From NCBI RefSeq assembly GCF_020283565.1, contig NC_060063.1:26404777-26468776 (forward strand): a DNA stretch of 64,000 bases, read 5' to 3'. Under the pieces are notes generated by a model. It had not been told where the DNA came from, ran no database searches, and saw only the letters and a program-made list of their open reading frames with translations. Made by a program: the position numbers and the translations under genes. Below are positions 21,150 through 33,200 of this stretch, piece after piece; within the stretch, counting starts at the first letter, position 1; the number at the start of each line of letters is the position of its first letter. Source of the DNA: Trifolium pratense (Eukaryota; Streptophyta; Magnoliopsida; Fabales; Fabaceae).

Positions 21150-22631
21150 ATGGAGGCAGATTGGGATCTATATGCTGTAATCAGACCTTACACCACCATC
21201 ACCTCTTCCTCATCTTCCACCACCACCACCACAATAGCCACCCCATCAACACCTTCTTCCTCTGGTTTTGAAACTTCTACATCTTGCAACTTTTTCTCTC
21301 TTTACCCTGCAGAACAATCAATTCAAGTTTTGCCTTTGGAAACAAAAAGTTCCATTGAAGAATTGCATGATCTTTGCAAACCTTTCTTCCTTAAACCACA
21401 ACCTCTTTCTTCTAATTCATTCTCTTATTCATCACCATCACCAAAATCACCTCACATACTACAACCAAAACAACACCATCATGCTGTCTCTGCTACAACC
21501 CCAAGATCTAAAAGAAGGTAATTTGAGTTTTTTTTGTTTGTTTGTTTGTTTATTCCAAATTATTTATGGAATCAGAATCAAATTGCAATATTCCTTTTTT
21601 TAAAAGTTATTCCATTTTAAAAAAATCATTCCTGATTTGAGTGTGAAATGCATGTTTTGGAAATTACAGGAAGATTCAGCATAAGAAGGTATGTGAAGTG
21701 AAAGCTGAGAATCTCTCATCAGATATATGGGCATGGAGGAAATATGGTCAAAAACCCATTAAAGGATCACCATATCCAAGGTTGGTTTTCAAAGATTTCA
21801 ACTTTTTAATTTCTATTCAAATAAAAGTTAAGTGTTCTGTCTTGTAATCTGGTCTTGTAATCTCAAACAATAAAGTTTTCCCTTTTTCTATGTTACTTTG
21901 TAACACCAAAAAAAAAAAAAAACAGGACAAAAGTTTAAATCTCCTCAAATACGGTGTCATTCTACAAAACATGAACACTCTTCGGATTAAGCATGTTCTG
22001 GTCCAACACGAACACGGTGACACATAATTATATTAAATTATGCCATTTTATTAGATTAGTATCAGTATCGAAGTGTCAGTGTTCATGTTGTATCTGGTTT
22101 TTATGTCTGTGTTTCATAATGTTTGTTTGATGATAATTTCTTCAAGTACAATTTTAATTAGAAAAAAAAAAGTTTTATTTTTTGGATTTGAAACTTAACC
22201 AAACTCTGTTTTCGATTTATAGGGGATATTATAGATGTAGCAGTACAAAAGGGTGTCCAGCTAGAAAACAAGTTGAGAGGAAAAAATCAGACCCAACAAT
22301 GTTCATTGTAACATATACCGGTGAACATAGTCACCTTGCTCCAACACATAGAAATTCTCTTGCTGGTTCAACACGACAGAAGCCATTGTCACCAAAAACT
22401 ATCACTGCCGAAGACTCTTCTCAACCCTTTGCAAAACAAGTTTCTCCACCTATCTCAGGAGCTGAAGAGGAAAATGGTACACCCTTAAGTACAAAATCAG
22501 ATAGCAAAGAGGATTTGGAAGATTTGATGAATGATGATGATGTGGAAAATGAATTTGAGTTATCTGATATGGTTGTATCAGATGATTTCTTTGAAGGTTT
22601 AGATGAATTGGAAGGTTTTACTAGTATCTAG
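21150..22631 (+). CDS. Group IIe WRKY transcription factor (WRKY22/27/29 type), 295 aa
   Basis: Exons 21150-21517, 21670-21780 and 22223-22631 have GT-AG introns and join to 888 nt. The start [14 protein letters not shown] matches the N-terminus typical of this subgroup; the frame stays open for 60 codons upstream, but the internal ATG is the better start. A Ser/Thr/Pro-rich region follows, then a basic patch (119-129) and one WRKY domain: WRKYGQK at 145-151 and a zinc finger C165-x5-C171-x23-H195-x-H197. The second intron falls at the Arg of PRGYYRC, as in group IIe. The C-terminus is very acidic ([11 protein letters not shown]). Relatives bind W-boxes (TTGAC) and act in immune and senescence signalling. 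W-box cores at 20542 and 20649 upstream suggest self- or cross-regulation (inference). Confidence 0.93.
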
Positions 22632-24139
22632 TATTGCACTTCCTACTTTTGGTGGCCATTGATGTGATCACCATTAAACATCAACAACACATACACACAG
22701 ACATCTGACACTATACTGACACATTTAATATCAATATTTATTTGAGAAAATAAAATAATTGAATGTATGTGTCAGTATCGTGTCGGATATCGAAACATGT
22801 TTGAAGTGTTGGTGTTTCATAGTTTAGGTTAGTTTAGGCTTTTCATTTTCCATATTGAGGATAAGGATATGAATTAGAATAGAATCTTTTTAATTTAATT
22901 TTATTTTGTTTATTTGCTTTTGTTTTTTGAGGTTAGAGGAATTGGTACATTATTATGGAGGAATATTAACTAATCTTTTGTTTATGTTAGTGATTGTTAG
23001 CCATACTTTTGGTAATGAACAAACAATTAATTTTTCGACATCTTTTGTTTGTCTTAGTAATCTTTTTCAAGTTAGTTGAATTTAAAGTTGGTTGTTATAT
23101 AAATTGCATAGCACTTTTGTTTTGACTTTTGGTAGCAATGATTGATATTGTGTGACTATGATAGAAAGGTCAATAAGTGTTGGTAATATCCCAATTCCAA
23201 CAGTGTTATGAACTTAAGCTCATCAACAACACTTTTGATTCCATTTCGACACCGAGGCTGTGATTAAAGAGTTGGAATATTCTCAATTTTTCAAAAGAAG
23301 TAGATAATTTTAAAAATTAATCATCTCTTAGTTAGTAGTTATAGAGAATTTGCTTTCACCTATTCGAATATAATACATATTTTAATTATATAATTTGAAA
23401 TATTAATCTTGCATATAAATTGTTTTATCTCGATCAAATCATCATAGATGTCTTAAACGAATAGAATCTTGATTATAGGAGAGTTGAATTCAGGGATTCT
23501 TTTGTAGAGAGATAAACACAAAAAGTGGATAGCGAATTTAACCATCATTCATCATTTTTATTTGTTAATTTTTTCTCAAATTTTTTGTGTATATATTTCT
23601 TCAAATGGAGCTCTCTATTTCTTATGAGAACTAGAGAAGATCTTAACTTGAACATGTTGGATTAAGAATGAGATTTTCTATAGTCTTGTTTTTTGTTTGT
23701 TTAAAAAGTCAGTGTTGTATCCAATGTTAGTGTTGTATCCAATGTCCGCACGTAGAGAGATAAACACAAAAAGTAGATAGCGAATTCAACCATCATTCAT
23801 CATTTTTATTGTTAATTTTTTCTAAATTTTTTTGTGTATATATTTCTTCAAATTGAGCTCTCTATTTCTTATGAGAACTAGAGAAGATCTTAACTTGACT
23901 TGAAAATGTCTAACGGTGAAACTTGTACACTAGGTGCGGAAAAGATAAATATTCAATTATTTCATTTTTAAAAAACTATTATTAGTATCGACGTGTCAGT
24001 GTTGTATCTGATGTCCGCATGTTGGTGCTTATTGATTTTAACTAACTAAAATTTGATTAATGACTATGTGATGATATATGGCACCACAAGTTGGAGATAA
24101 GGTGTTGGAATGAATTAGCACATCAGCTAGTTGTGAAGA
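22632..24139. other. 3' flank of the WRKY gene, no gene seen
   Basis: AT-rich, with TGTCAGTATCGTGTCGGATA-type dispersed repeats near 22771. The only clear structure is the direct repeat listed separately at 23504-23898. Confidence 0.5.
23504..23898 (+). repeat. Direct duplication of about 148 bp
   Basis: Copy 1 is 23504-23651 and copy 2 is 23752-23898. Both run from GTAGAGAGATAAACACAAAA to AGAAGATCTTAACTTGA with a few substitutions and small indels. The 100-bp spacer holds a short repeat of GTGTTGTATCCAATGT. Confidence 0.85.
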
Positions 24140-26320
24140 TGATGATACTTACTGAGTACTGACATTAGGTAGGTGTGTATATGACCATTTTGAATCTTTT
24201 TGCAGAAGATATGGTGAACTCATGGAAGATTGGATTGTGTGCAAGATAAATGAATTGATCAAAGCTCCATACTCAGCCTCAGATATGTCCAAGCAAGGTA
24301 GAATGAGCAATAATTGATGTTCAAGTTTGCTGATAGGAAGCTTCATATACGATAAGAAAAAGTTGTCTGTAGCATCTCAAGAAAATTTCATGAATTTGAG
24401 AAATTGAAACAGTATGCCGTAAGAAAATGGCGTAAATCTATCAATTTGTCCAGTTCAAGTTCTTTTCACTTACGAAGAACATCAAATGAAAAACGAAGGA
24501 GCAATCGGGAGCTTTACTAAATTGTCACTTTGTTGATTTTGTAACCATCTTCTGATCACTGCTTCAGACGCCGCAGATGCTGCCTTGTCGAAACCTAACT
24601 TTTGTACCTCATTTAAGAAACCATTACCATCGGTTTCACTGATTTTGTATGGACTATGTTGAACATCAGGAAATGAACCATTTATCACAGCTTCCTTAGA
24701 ATCAAGTAAGGCTTTATTGATGACATCGCCAACACGAGCATACTGTTTACAAAATTTTGGGGTAACCTGCAAAAAAATAGAGTCATCTCAACTTCAGTAC
24801 TCGAGCATTACCTCCTAGATTATTGCCCAGGCTTGTGGTTTCCTTTAGTCCGGACTGCATACTCAAATTAGAACGCTTACTAGTATGAACGTTGCGAGAG
24901 AAGAATATGGAGGACTTATCATAATTGACTTGTTGGCCCGACATAGCACAAAAAGTCTGTAGTACATCCATAACTGTTGTCATATTATCATCTGTTGCTT
25001 GACCAAAGAGGAGAAGGTCATCCGCAAACATGAGATGTGAGATTAACGGCCCATTTCTACCGGCACGCATAGGCTTCAACAATGAGAGATGAGAGATGAG
25101 AAAGTTTATCCATACACAACACAAAAAGGTAAGGTTACATTGGGTCCCCTTGTCTGACACCACAATGCGGAGTAAAGAAATCCGACCTGGCGCCATTCCA
25201 AAGAACATTACTCTTCACATAGGTGACACAACTCATAAAAATATTAATCATCTCAATTGGAATTTTCACTTCTAACAACATTCTATGAATAAAATACCAA
25301 TTGAGCCGATCATATGCCTTAGATAAATCAACTTTGATCACAAAATAGCCCACTTTACTCTTCATTTTTGTCATGCTATGAAGCATCTCTTGCGCTATCA
25401 CAATATTTTCATGTATATTTCGCCCTGCCACGAAGCCGGTTTGAAAGAGGGACACCACCTTAGGGATAATTTTCTTCAATCGATTAACCACAATCTTTGT
25501 AATAGTTTTGTAAGAAACATTACAGAGAGAGATTGGTCGAAATTGACTTACAAGTGGCGACATGATTTTGTTGAAGCTACAAAGTACATCTTTTGCCAAA
25601 ATCATAGTAGCACATCATGATTCTGACTAACTCACCATCAATCCAAACATAGACGAATATCAGCTAAAATTGAAACCCTGACCTGTCCATTGCAATAAGG
25701 TCCAGCACCTATTCCAATCGTAGGAATTTGAAGCGCCGCTGTTGTTGTGGCAGCCACCGGTGCAGGCACACATTCAAGAACAACGGCAAAACACTCTGCC
25801 TTTTGAAAAGCCAACGCCGACTCGACAACCTATACAGACTAAATCCTTTTAGGATGACCTAAAATTGTTCAAATGCAAAATAGTTTCATCATGCAGGAGA
25901 GAATAGAGATATAGTCTTATAGACCTTGACAGCACTAGCAACATTTCTTCCTTGGGGCCTAAATCCACCTAAAACACTAATAGCCTGTGGAGTAAGTCCA
26001 ACATGCCCAATCACAGCTATTCCAACTTCAACAATAGCCTTTGCTGCAACGATTCTTGATGGTGAACGTCCTTCCAGTTTTATGGCATCCACTCCTCCTT
26101 CTTTCAAAATCCGAACCGCGGCGTCCACTGCCTGGTTATTATCAAATCATCAACACTTAAAACCACTGCACATGTTAAGATAGTTATAAAACAATTAAAC
26201 AAACACACATACACACACCTCAAGTCCTTAATTTCAACCATTTCCTGTCAACATTTTGATTCTACCAACAACCAAAGAGGTCCCATTTAAAGTCCAAAAG
26301 AAGCAAATTTCACTTTGATT
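24140..26320 (-). pseudogene. KPHMT copy 3, truncated and LINE-broken
   Basis: This is the most decayed of three tandem ketopantoate hydroxymethyltransferase copies. Exon 2 (26131-25925) and exon 3 (25829-25683) are intact with their splice sites; exon 2 has Arg in place of the second Gly of KLEGG. Exon 5 (24766-24525) has a 2-base insertion that shifts the last ten or so codons. Exon 1 is absent. Exon 4 is missing, with LINE sequence in its place. The 3' flank at 24290-24340 matches those of the other two copies. It cannot make an active enzyme. Confidence 0.85.
24805..25600 (-). mobile_element. L1-type LINE reverse transcriptase fragment in KPHMT copy 3
   Basis: On the minus strand, 25560-25135 encodes PLVSQFRPISLCNVSYKTIT, FVIKVDLSKAYDRLNW (palm motif A) and GVRQGDPM (motif B). 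A second frame (25208-24860) has LMFADDLLLFGQ (motif C, FADD), shifted relative to the first. Endonuclease and 3' domains are missing. The edges join KPHMT intron sequence directly. Confidence 0.85.
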
Positions 26321-26337
26321 AAAAAGTTACCAAACTA

Positions 26338-26475
26338 TCCCCATGAGCTTAGCTCAGTTGCTAAGGAATATCGCATTTTATCCATGTATAAACTTCAATC
26401 TCATCTCTAGGCTTATTTCGTATTGTATTAAACATTTCTCCCGTGTGATGTTTTCCTATGTGAAAAAACCAACAA
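26338..26475 (+). mobile_element. tRNA-related SINE-like fragment
   Basis: CATGAGCTTAGCTCAGTTGC at 26342 has a clear tRNA-like A-box, but no folded tRNA or sharp B-box follows. It resembles the start of legume SINE/LINE repeats that carry GCTTAGCTCAGTTGGTA. Confidence 0.45.
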
Positions 26476-27440
26476 ATAACAACATTTTAGATCACTCCAG
26501 AACAAAAACAATTTATTAATTTTTTTTTTAAAAGGAGGTTATTCTAAATGAGTTAAAGTCCCTCAAAAAAGACACGGATTCGAAAGCTGGGAGCCTAGAA
26601 ATAAAGAAAAATTAGCAAAGTTGAGTTGAGAGAGAGGTTGACAGTAGAAGAAAAAAGAATACTTGTCTTCGATGTTCTGAATTGCATGAACAACGGAGAA
26701 TGTTAGGAGAGGAATCTCTTCATTTGCGATGACCTTGTCGACTTGTACCTGCATCGCTCATTTCTTCTTCCTCTTCTTGTTCTTAGACTCCAGCTAACAA
26801 GTAAGAGCACCAAAGGTAATAGGGCGTTATATATAGATATATAAATCATTGTTAGTCTCTGAATATCGATTAAATCCTATCACTAAATTTTATTAATAAA
26901 TCATAATATGATATAATTAAAATTAAAATGCTTACTAAAAACGAACTAACTTGATTTCCAATTTTTTTTTGAAATAAGAAATTAAAAACATAACAAAATC
27001 ATAAATAAACAACAACATATAAATTAATGACTATTAATGAAACTTTTGTTGCATTCTTCATCATGCCCAAGATAATTTATGCTATTGTGATGAATCAAGA
27101 TTAACGGTATTCAATAAAAATGCATAAATCATTAATCTTGATCGATGTCAATAACATATCAAACGATTTTAGAATTTTGTAAAATTTAACATGGATGATC
27201 TATACGATATAAACTTTAAATCCAACGGTGGATTTTATAAAATTTGTATTCGTTAAAGCGTTATTGAGCGGTGTAACATTACTCAAATGTTACACCGGTG
27301 TAATTTGATCCATCCCCATATAAAATAGCGATTAAAATGTCAATATTGTCTGTCTCTTAAAATAATTGAAATCCTTAAAGTATGGTTTTGGTAATCCCTA
27401 TATTTTTGGGGCAAAATGAAAAATTATTCTAAAAATATCG
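26476..27440. other. Spacer between KPHMT copies, no gene seen
   Basis: AT-rich. A 63-codon minus frame at 26563-26754 (starts MQVQVDKVIANEEIPLL) looks a little like coding sequence but matches nothing I know. The palindrome GGTGTAACATT...AATGTTACACC lies near 27269-27296. Confidence 0.4.
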
Positions 27441-27449
27441 GCAAATAAA

Positions 27450-27652
27450 GGATTTGGATTCTGTGAAGTTGACTGCATGCAGTCAGTAGATTTGGACCGT
27501 CTGATCAAGATCAGACGGCTCAGATTTTAAGGTCAGATTTTAATTATAAAATCTGATTTTAAAATCTGAACCGTCCGATCTTGATTGGACGGTTTATATG
27601 TGGCCGACTGCACTGCAGTCAGTATATTTGTGAATTCACTGAATCCAAATCC
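27450..27652. mobile_element. MULE-type MITE, 203 bp, 9-bp target duplication
   Basis: The ends GGATTTGGATTC / GAATCCAAATCC are perfect inverted repeats. GCAAATAAA flanks both sides (27441-27449 and 27653-27661). Inside are further nested inverted repeats (ACTGCATGCAGTCAGT, CCGTCTGATC and AATCTGATTTTAAAATCTGA), so the whole element can fold. Confidence 0.88.
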
Positions 27653-27825
27653 GCAAATAAAGTAAAACTATAGAGTATTGTAGAATACATCAATAAACCT
27701 ATCGATAAAAAGGCAAAGTAGAAAATGAAAAACAAAATAAATCTCATTGGAAACCAAATGAAGTGAATCAAAACATTGATATATAGTTGTTGTACCAACA
27801 TTAGTATTTGTTGCTATATATTGAA

Positions 27826-28854
27826 TTTTTTATTTTTTTTGGTACATGAAGGGGGCAAAGCCCAAAAGAAAAGAAAACTAAGAAATTACACGCACAGTCC
27901 TAGGCATGGAAACCCCGGAGATATCAGCAAAGAGAGAACTCTGAAGATCTATAGGAGGAGTCTCCAGAGTTATAAAATCAAAAGAATCTTGCATAAGACT
28001 ATGGTTAGCTAGCCAATCTGCGCTTCTATTGCCTTCTCGTCATGTGTGTTGAAACTGAGTTTGCCAATTCATGTTGATAAGCTCTTGAATGCGCCGAATC
28101 AGAATGGGGGTGGCCCCATTAAGATTGCATCTCCCTGTAACCATATCAATTAGTAGTTTGGAATCACTTTCCACAATGAGGTGAGTAATCCCTTTTCGTC
28201 TAGCCAACTCCATTCCCGCATACATGCCCCACATTTCGGCATGTAAAGAGTCACAAGTACCAATCTTTTGAGTGTATCCCTGTATCCACCGACCATCAGA
28301 ATCCCGCAGTAAGCCACCACAACCAGCAAGATCCATAGATTTCTTATGAGCTCCATCGCAATTAAGTTTGATCCAGCCTTCATTGGGACATTTCCAACGA
28401 ATGAATATGGTTTCCAATCGGTGTCGACCTCTAGTAAAATGATGATGCTCGTACCCATCGATATCCTTCGCCATCTTGAGGATCACCTGAATAGGGTCTG
28501 CAGGTTGTCGAAAATCTTCATCAAAGATGGCTTTGTTGCGCCAAGTCCACATGTGCCAACACGCCACCATGAAAATAGTCTTCCACCCTTCTTTTTGCAC
28601 TCCATAATCCTCGTTGTTGAGATTCTTGAAGCACCAATCCCTGCAATTGAAAGAAAAAAAGTTAGTAATATGATTGGAAGCTACTAACTTGATCCAGATT
28701 CGAGTAGCGTATGCGCAATCCCTTAATGTGTGGATGGTAGTTTCTTCCCCGTTTCCACAACTATGGCAAATTGGTGATATTCCCACATTCCATTTGCTCC
28801 TTCGGTAATTGGTTAGAAGGCGATCATGTGCTGCTAACCACATGAAGGTTTGGA
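27826..28854 (-). mobile_element. 5'-truncated LINE (zf-RVT + RNase H) with 14-bp target duplication
   Basis: TGCTATATATTGAA flanks the 1029-bp insert exactly (27812-27825 and 28855-28868). On the minus strand an A-rich tail ends it at 27826. One uninterrupted frame (28843-28040) encodes a zinc-knuckle zf-RVT region (ICHSCGNGEETTIHTLRDC) and an RNase H domain with acidic residues in KLNCDGA, LHAEMWGM and VESDSK. The open frame and exact duplication suggest a fairly young, retrotransposed 3' fragment sitting between KPHMT copies 3 and 2. Confidence 0.9.
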
Positions 28855-28868
28855 TGCTATATATTGAA

Positions 28869-29259
28869 ATTGAAGTGCATGACTAAACCATTTTGGCTCA
28901 ATATCATTTTTTTTTCAACTTGATATTTGGCTTAAGAACCGACTAATTCGAGAAAACCAATTTCACCGCCCACATGCGGGGCCTCATTTAAAGTCAGAAC
29001 ATTTTTACTCCGTATGACCAAACTTAGCAAACAATAAACATGATATTTCCAAAATGATTCTTTACGTCAAATAACATTTAGTGAGTACTCTGTATTTTCA
29101 ACGTTTCCAAAATTAATAAATCATATTTTACAACATACATCATCGGTCAGAGTTTTTTAAAAAGAAAACACGTTTAAATTTATACATCCAAAAATAAAAA
29201 TATTCCTAGACTCAAAATATAGTTGCAGATAGTCGACTGAATCAAAATATGCATACACC
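28869..29259. other. Spacer, no gene seen
   Basis: AT-rich sequence between the LINE and the shared KPHMT 3' flank. Confidence 0.5.
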
Positions 29260-30280
29260 AAATAGCCTTCCATCAGTAAATTCCAAGTTGCATTGCAATG
29301 TAATTGTAATATGAACTCTAAATGGTGTTAGAAACCATTAAAATATAGGGAAAAAAAACGAAAATTTTAAGATCTTTGTTAAGAGCATTGATTCATTTCT
29401 ATGTTATGAGATAACAGTTCAAGCAAGGTAGAATGAGCAATAATTGATGTTCAAGTTTGCTGACAAGAAGCTCCATATGAATAACCAAAACAAACATGAA
29501 CAAATCAAAATTGGTTTTCAACATTTTTCTCTGATACAATGCTTCAAAACAACATTTCTTTTCGTGATATCGCCTTAAGATCTTTGTAAGAGCATTTATG
29601 GAGGTTCCATATATGATGTGAGATGGCAAAACAAAAAAACGTAACATAATTTTTTTTCTTCATGTATTTGAACAATTGAAGCAATCCGCCTTAAGAAAAT
29701 GATATCAATCTAACTGTCTACCTATCTGTTCTGCCCAAATTCTATTCACTTAAGTCCTACGGTTTATTCTGTCATTGAAAGAGACGAAGAGCGTCAAAGG
29801 AAAAATGGAGGAGCAGTCAGTAGCTTTACTAAATTGTCACTTTGTTGATTTGGTAACCATCTTCTGAACTGCTTCAGACGCTGCAGATGCTGCCTTGTCA
29901 AAACCTAACTTTTGCAGCTCATTTAAGAAACCATTAGCACCAGTTTCACTGATTTTGTATGGACTGTGTTGAGCATCAGGAAATGAACCATTTATCACAT
30001 CTTCCTTATAATCAAGTAAGGCTTTGTTGATGACGTCTCCAACACGAGCGTATTGTTTACAAAATTTTGGAGTAACCTGCAAAAGATAGGGTCATCTCAA
30101 CTTCAGCATTGAATCATCATTATCGCCTTGGTTAACATTATAAGAAATCGAAAGAAAAACTCGATTAATATTTGATCTAAATACCTTTGCATGGTGGGGG
30201 TGCTGCAACATACCAAGAAGATCATGATAAACAAGTACCTACATGATTAATAAGAACTAAATTAGATATTATTGGCTTTC

Positions 30281-33200
30281 TGTTATGTGTTGACACAACA
30301 AAAGATGGAACAAAAGGAATTATGTAAATAGTGGCTCACTTTATTATTAATTTCTCATAAACAAGTACATAACATATTCATGGAAATTCTCTGTGAAAAC
30401 TCAGAGTAAGTACACAGGTAATGATGAGCAAATGATAGATGAAATAGAAGCTAATAGAAGAAGTACTGAGGGAGAGAATAATCAAGTCACCAATCATTGC
30501 CTGCCTGATTCATTCCCTTTTCTCTTGTTTTATATTGTGAAGTCCTTGAATAGTTTGTTAGGCACCTTGAGCCTATTGCTCACTCTCCTTTCCTGATCAT
30601 GTGGAATGATAGACATCTGTCCTTTCCTCTCATCTTCTTTTGTCATTTTGTGATTAGTATTCATGACATTACCTTCCCCATTAAGACTAACCTTGTCCTC
30701 AAGGCTAAGGGATGGATAACTAGCTTGCAGTGTCTCCCAATCCTCCCAAGTTGCCCCAGCCTCTGTGAGTCCTTCCCATTGCACTAGGACTTGAGTAATG
30801 ATTTGACCATTGCTGTGAACATGTCTGGTCTGTAGATGGTGTGTGGCAGAAGCAAAGGACCACAGTCTGCAGCAATGGTAAGGGTAGATACGGTGTGGAA
30901 TGATCACCTTTACAAAGCTTCAGGACCGAAACGTGAAACACTGGATGGTAAGGGTAGATACGGTGTGGAATGATCACCTATACAAAGCTTCAGGACCGAA
31001 ACGTGAAACACCGGATGCATCTTTGCACTCGGGGGTAGCTGCAAACGATATGCCACTGCTACAATGGTAGCCAGCACAGTGAAAGGTCCAAAATAAACTA
31101 AGGCCCAGCTTCTGATTTTTGCGAAGAGCACCAGAGTGTTGCCAGTACGGTTGCAATACTACTTTGGAAGGATGTATTGTACCAAAATTCATCCCACGAT
31201 AGTAAGCGGGACCAGGACTTTGGGTTAGACCCAGTAAAGCATCGTAAGTACATTTCCAAGCATTTATTAAGCGCTTTGGACTGTCCATCAGTTTGGGGAT
31301 GGTAGGAAGTGCTCATGCCTAATATAGTCCCCACCAGTTTGAAGAGTTGTTGCCAAAAACGATTCGTGAAAACCTTGTCACGATCCGAGACGATACTCTT
31401 AGGAATGCCGTGCAATTTGACCACAGAGTGCATAAAGGTTTCAGCAACCTTAGCACTTGTAAAATCTGTCTTGAGAGGAGCAAAGTGAGCGTATTTAGAG
31501 AGACGATCAATGACCACAAAAATAACGGTAAGACTATGAGACATAGGCAATCCAGTTATGAAGTTCATAGCAATATCTTCCCAAATCCGGCTGGGAATTG
31601 GAAGAGGCTGCAGTAACCCAGCAGACAGTGTGGAAGCTGACTTTGCCTGTTGACAGATAAGACATTCCGACACAGACTTAACTATATCCTTGGACATGTT
31701 GGGCCAATAAAACTGTTGGCAGATTCGAGCCTTAGTGCAAAGGATACCAGAGTGACCCCCAATAGGAGAAGCATGGAATTCAGTCAAGATTTGTGCAATA
31801 AGAGAAGGTTGGGCGGGTACAACCAATCTGTCCTTCCAGAATAGGGAATCGTGCTGAACCTGATAGTTGGTATCTGCCTGTGTCCCAGCTAAACATTTTG
31901 CCTTCAGAGCAGTGAGGGTGGAGTCAGACTTAATAGCTTCATGAATCTGTTGTATGAGTATTGAGTGATGGGAGAACAAGGCCATCATAAATGAGCGTGA
32001 TAAGGCATCTGCAGCAATATTGTCTCTGCCTGGCTTGTATTCAATAGCAAAATCATAGCCTAAGAACTTATGGAGCCAACTCTGCTGTTCCAGTGTTTGA
32101 ATAGTTTGATCCATAAGGGACTTCAAGCTCTTCTGATCCGTGCATATGATGAACTTGTGACCCGATAGATAGTGATGAAATTTAGCCATAGCCTCAGTAA
32201 TGGCAAATAGCTCTCTAATATACGCCGACTGTCTTTGCATCCGATTGTTTAGCTTCTTGGAAAGGAAAGCTATAGGGTGTTTGTCCTGACTCAAGACAGC
32301 CCCAATACCAGATCCAGACGCATCCGTTTCTAACACAAAGACCTTGTCAAAAGCGGGTAAAGCTAGCACTGGAGCTTGTGTAATAGTCTCTTTAAGCTTG
32401 GTGAAGGCCATAGTTGCTTCATCATTCCACAGAAATCCATCTTTTTTAAGGTAGTAAACGGTAAGGCAATTGAAGCATAATGTTGGATAAAATGGCGGTA
32501 GTAACCCGTGAGCCGTAAGAAACCGCGAAACTGTTTCATGTTAACAGGTAAGCAATTCAGAACTGCCTGGACTTTGGATCCATCCATTTAAACTCCACCA
32601 CCTAACACAGTATGACCCAAATAATCTACCTTAGTGAGCCCAAAAGAACACTTGGAAATTTTTGCATATAAACAATGATCACATAACGATTGTAAACCTT
32701 GGTGTAAGTGATCAAGATGTGTAGCCCAAGACTCACTGTAAATCAAGATATCATAAAAAAAAAGAAGACAGATTTGCGAAGCAGAGGTTTAAAGACCTGA
32801 TTCATGAGGTTTTGGAACGTAGCAGGCGCATTGGTTTGGCCAAATGGCATCACAAGCCACTCATACAACCCTTGATGGAAAGCAGTCTTGTAACGGTCAT
32901 CTGGTTTGAAAAAATAACTAGCACCATGAAGTTCGTCCAGCAGTTCATCCACGGTGGGATTGGGAAACTATCCTTGACAGTGATTGTACTGAGAGCCCGG
33001 TAATCAGTACAGAAGCGCCATGTACCATCCTTCTTTTTGACTAAGAGAAATCGCGAGGAGAAAGGGCTCGTGCTGGGTTGTATGATCCCCTGGTTCAGCA
33101 TTTCAGTGACCATGGCATTAACTCAATTTGGGCCTTTTAGCTATGTGGATAGCGATAAGGTCTGACTTTGACAGGGTTACTACCCTCCAGTAATGGAATA

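Noticed and set aside
26342..26420. tRNA-like GAGCTTAGCTCAGTTGCTAA
   Set aside because: Only the 5' half resembles a tRNA; no acceptor stem, anticodon arm or B-box in place. Treated as SINE-like.
26563..26754. 63-codon minus frame MQVQVDKVIANEEIPLL...
   Set aside because: Slightly protein-like at the start, but isolated, no splice partner found and not recognised.
31347..31844. Plus-strand open frames opposite the gypsy polyprotein
   Set aside because: Shadow frames of the minus-strand integrase and RNase H region.
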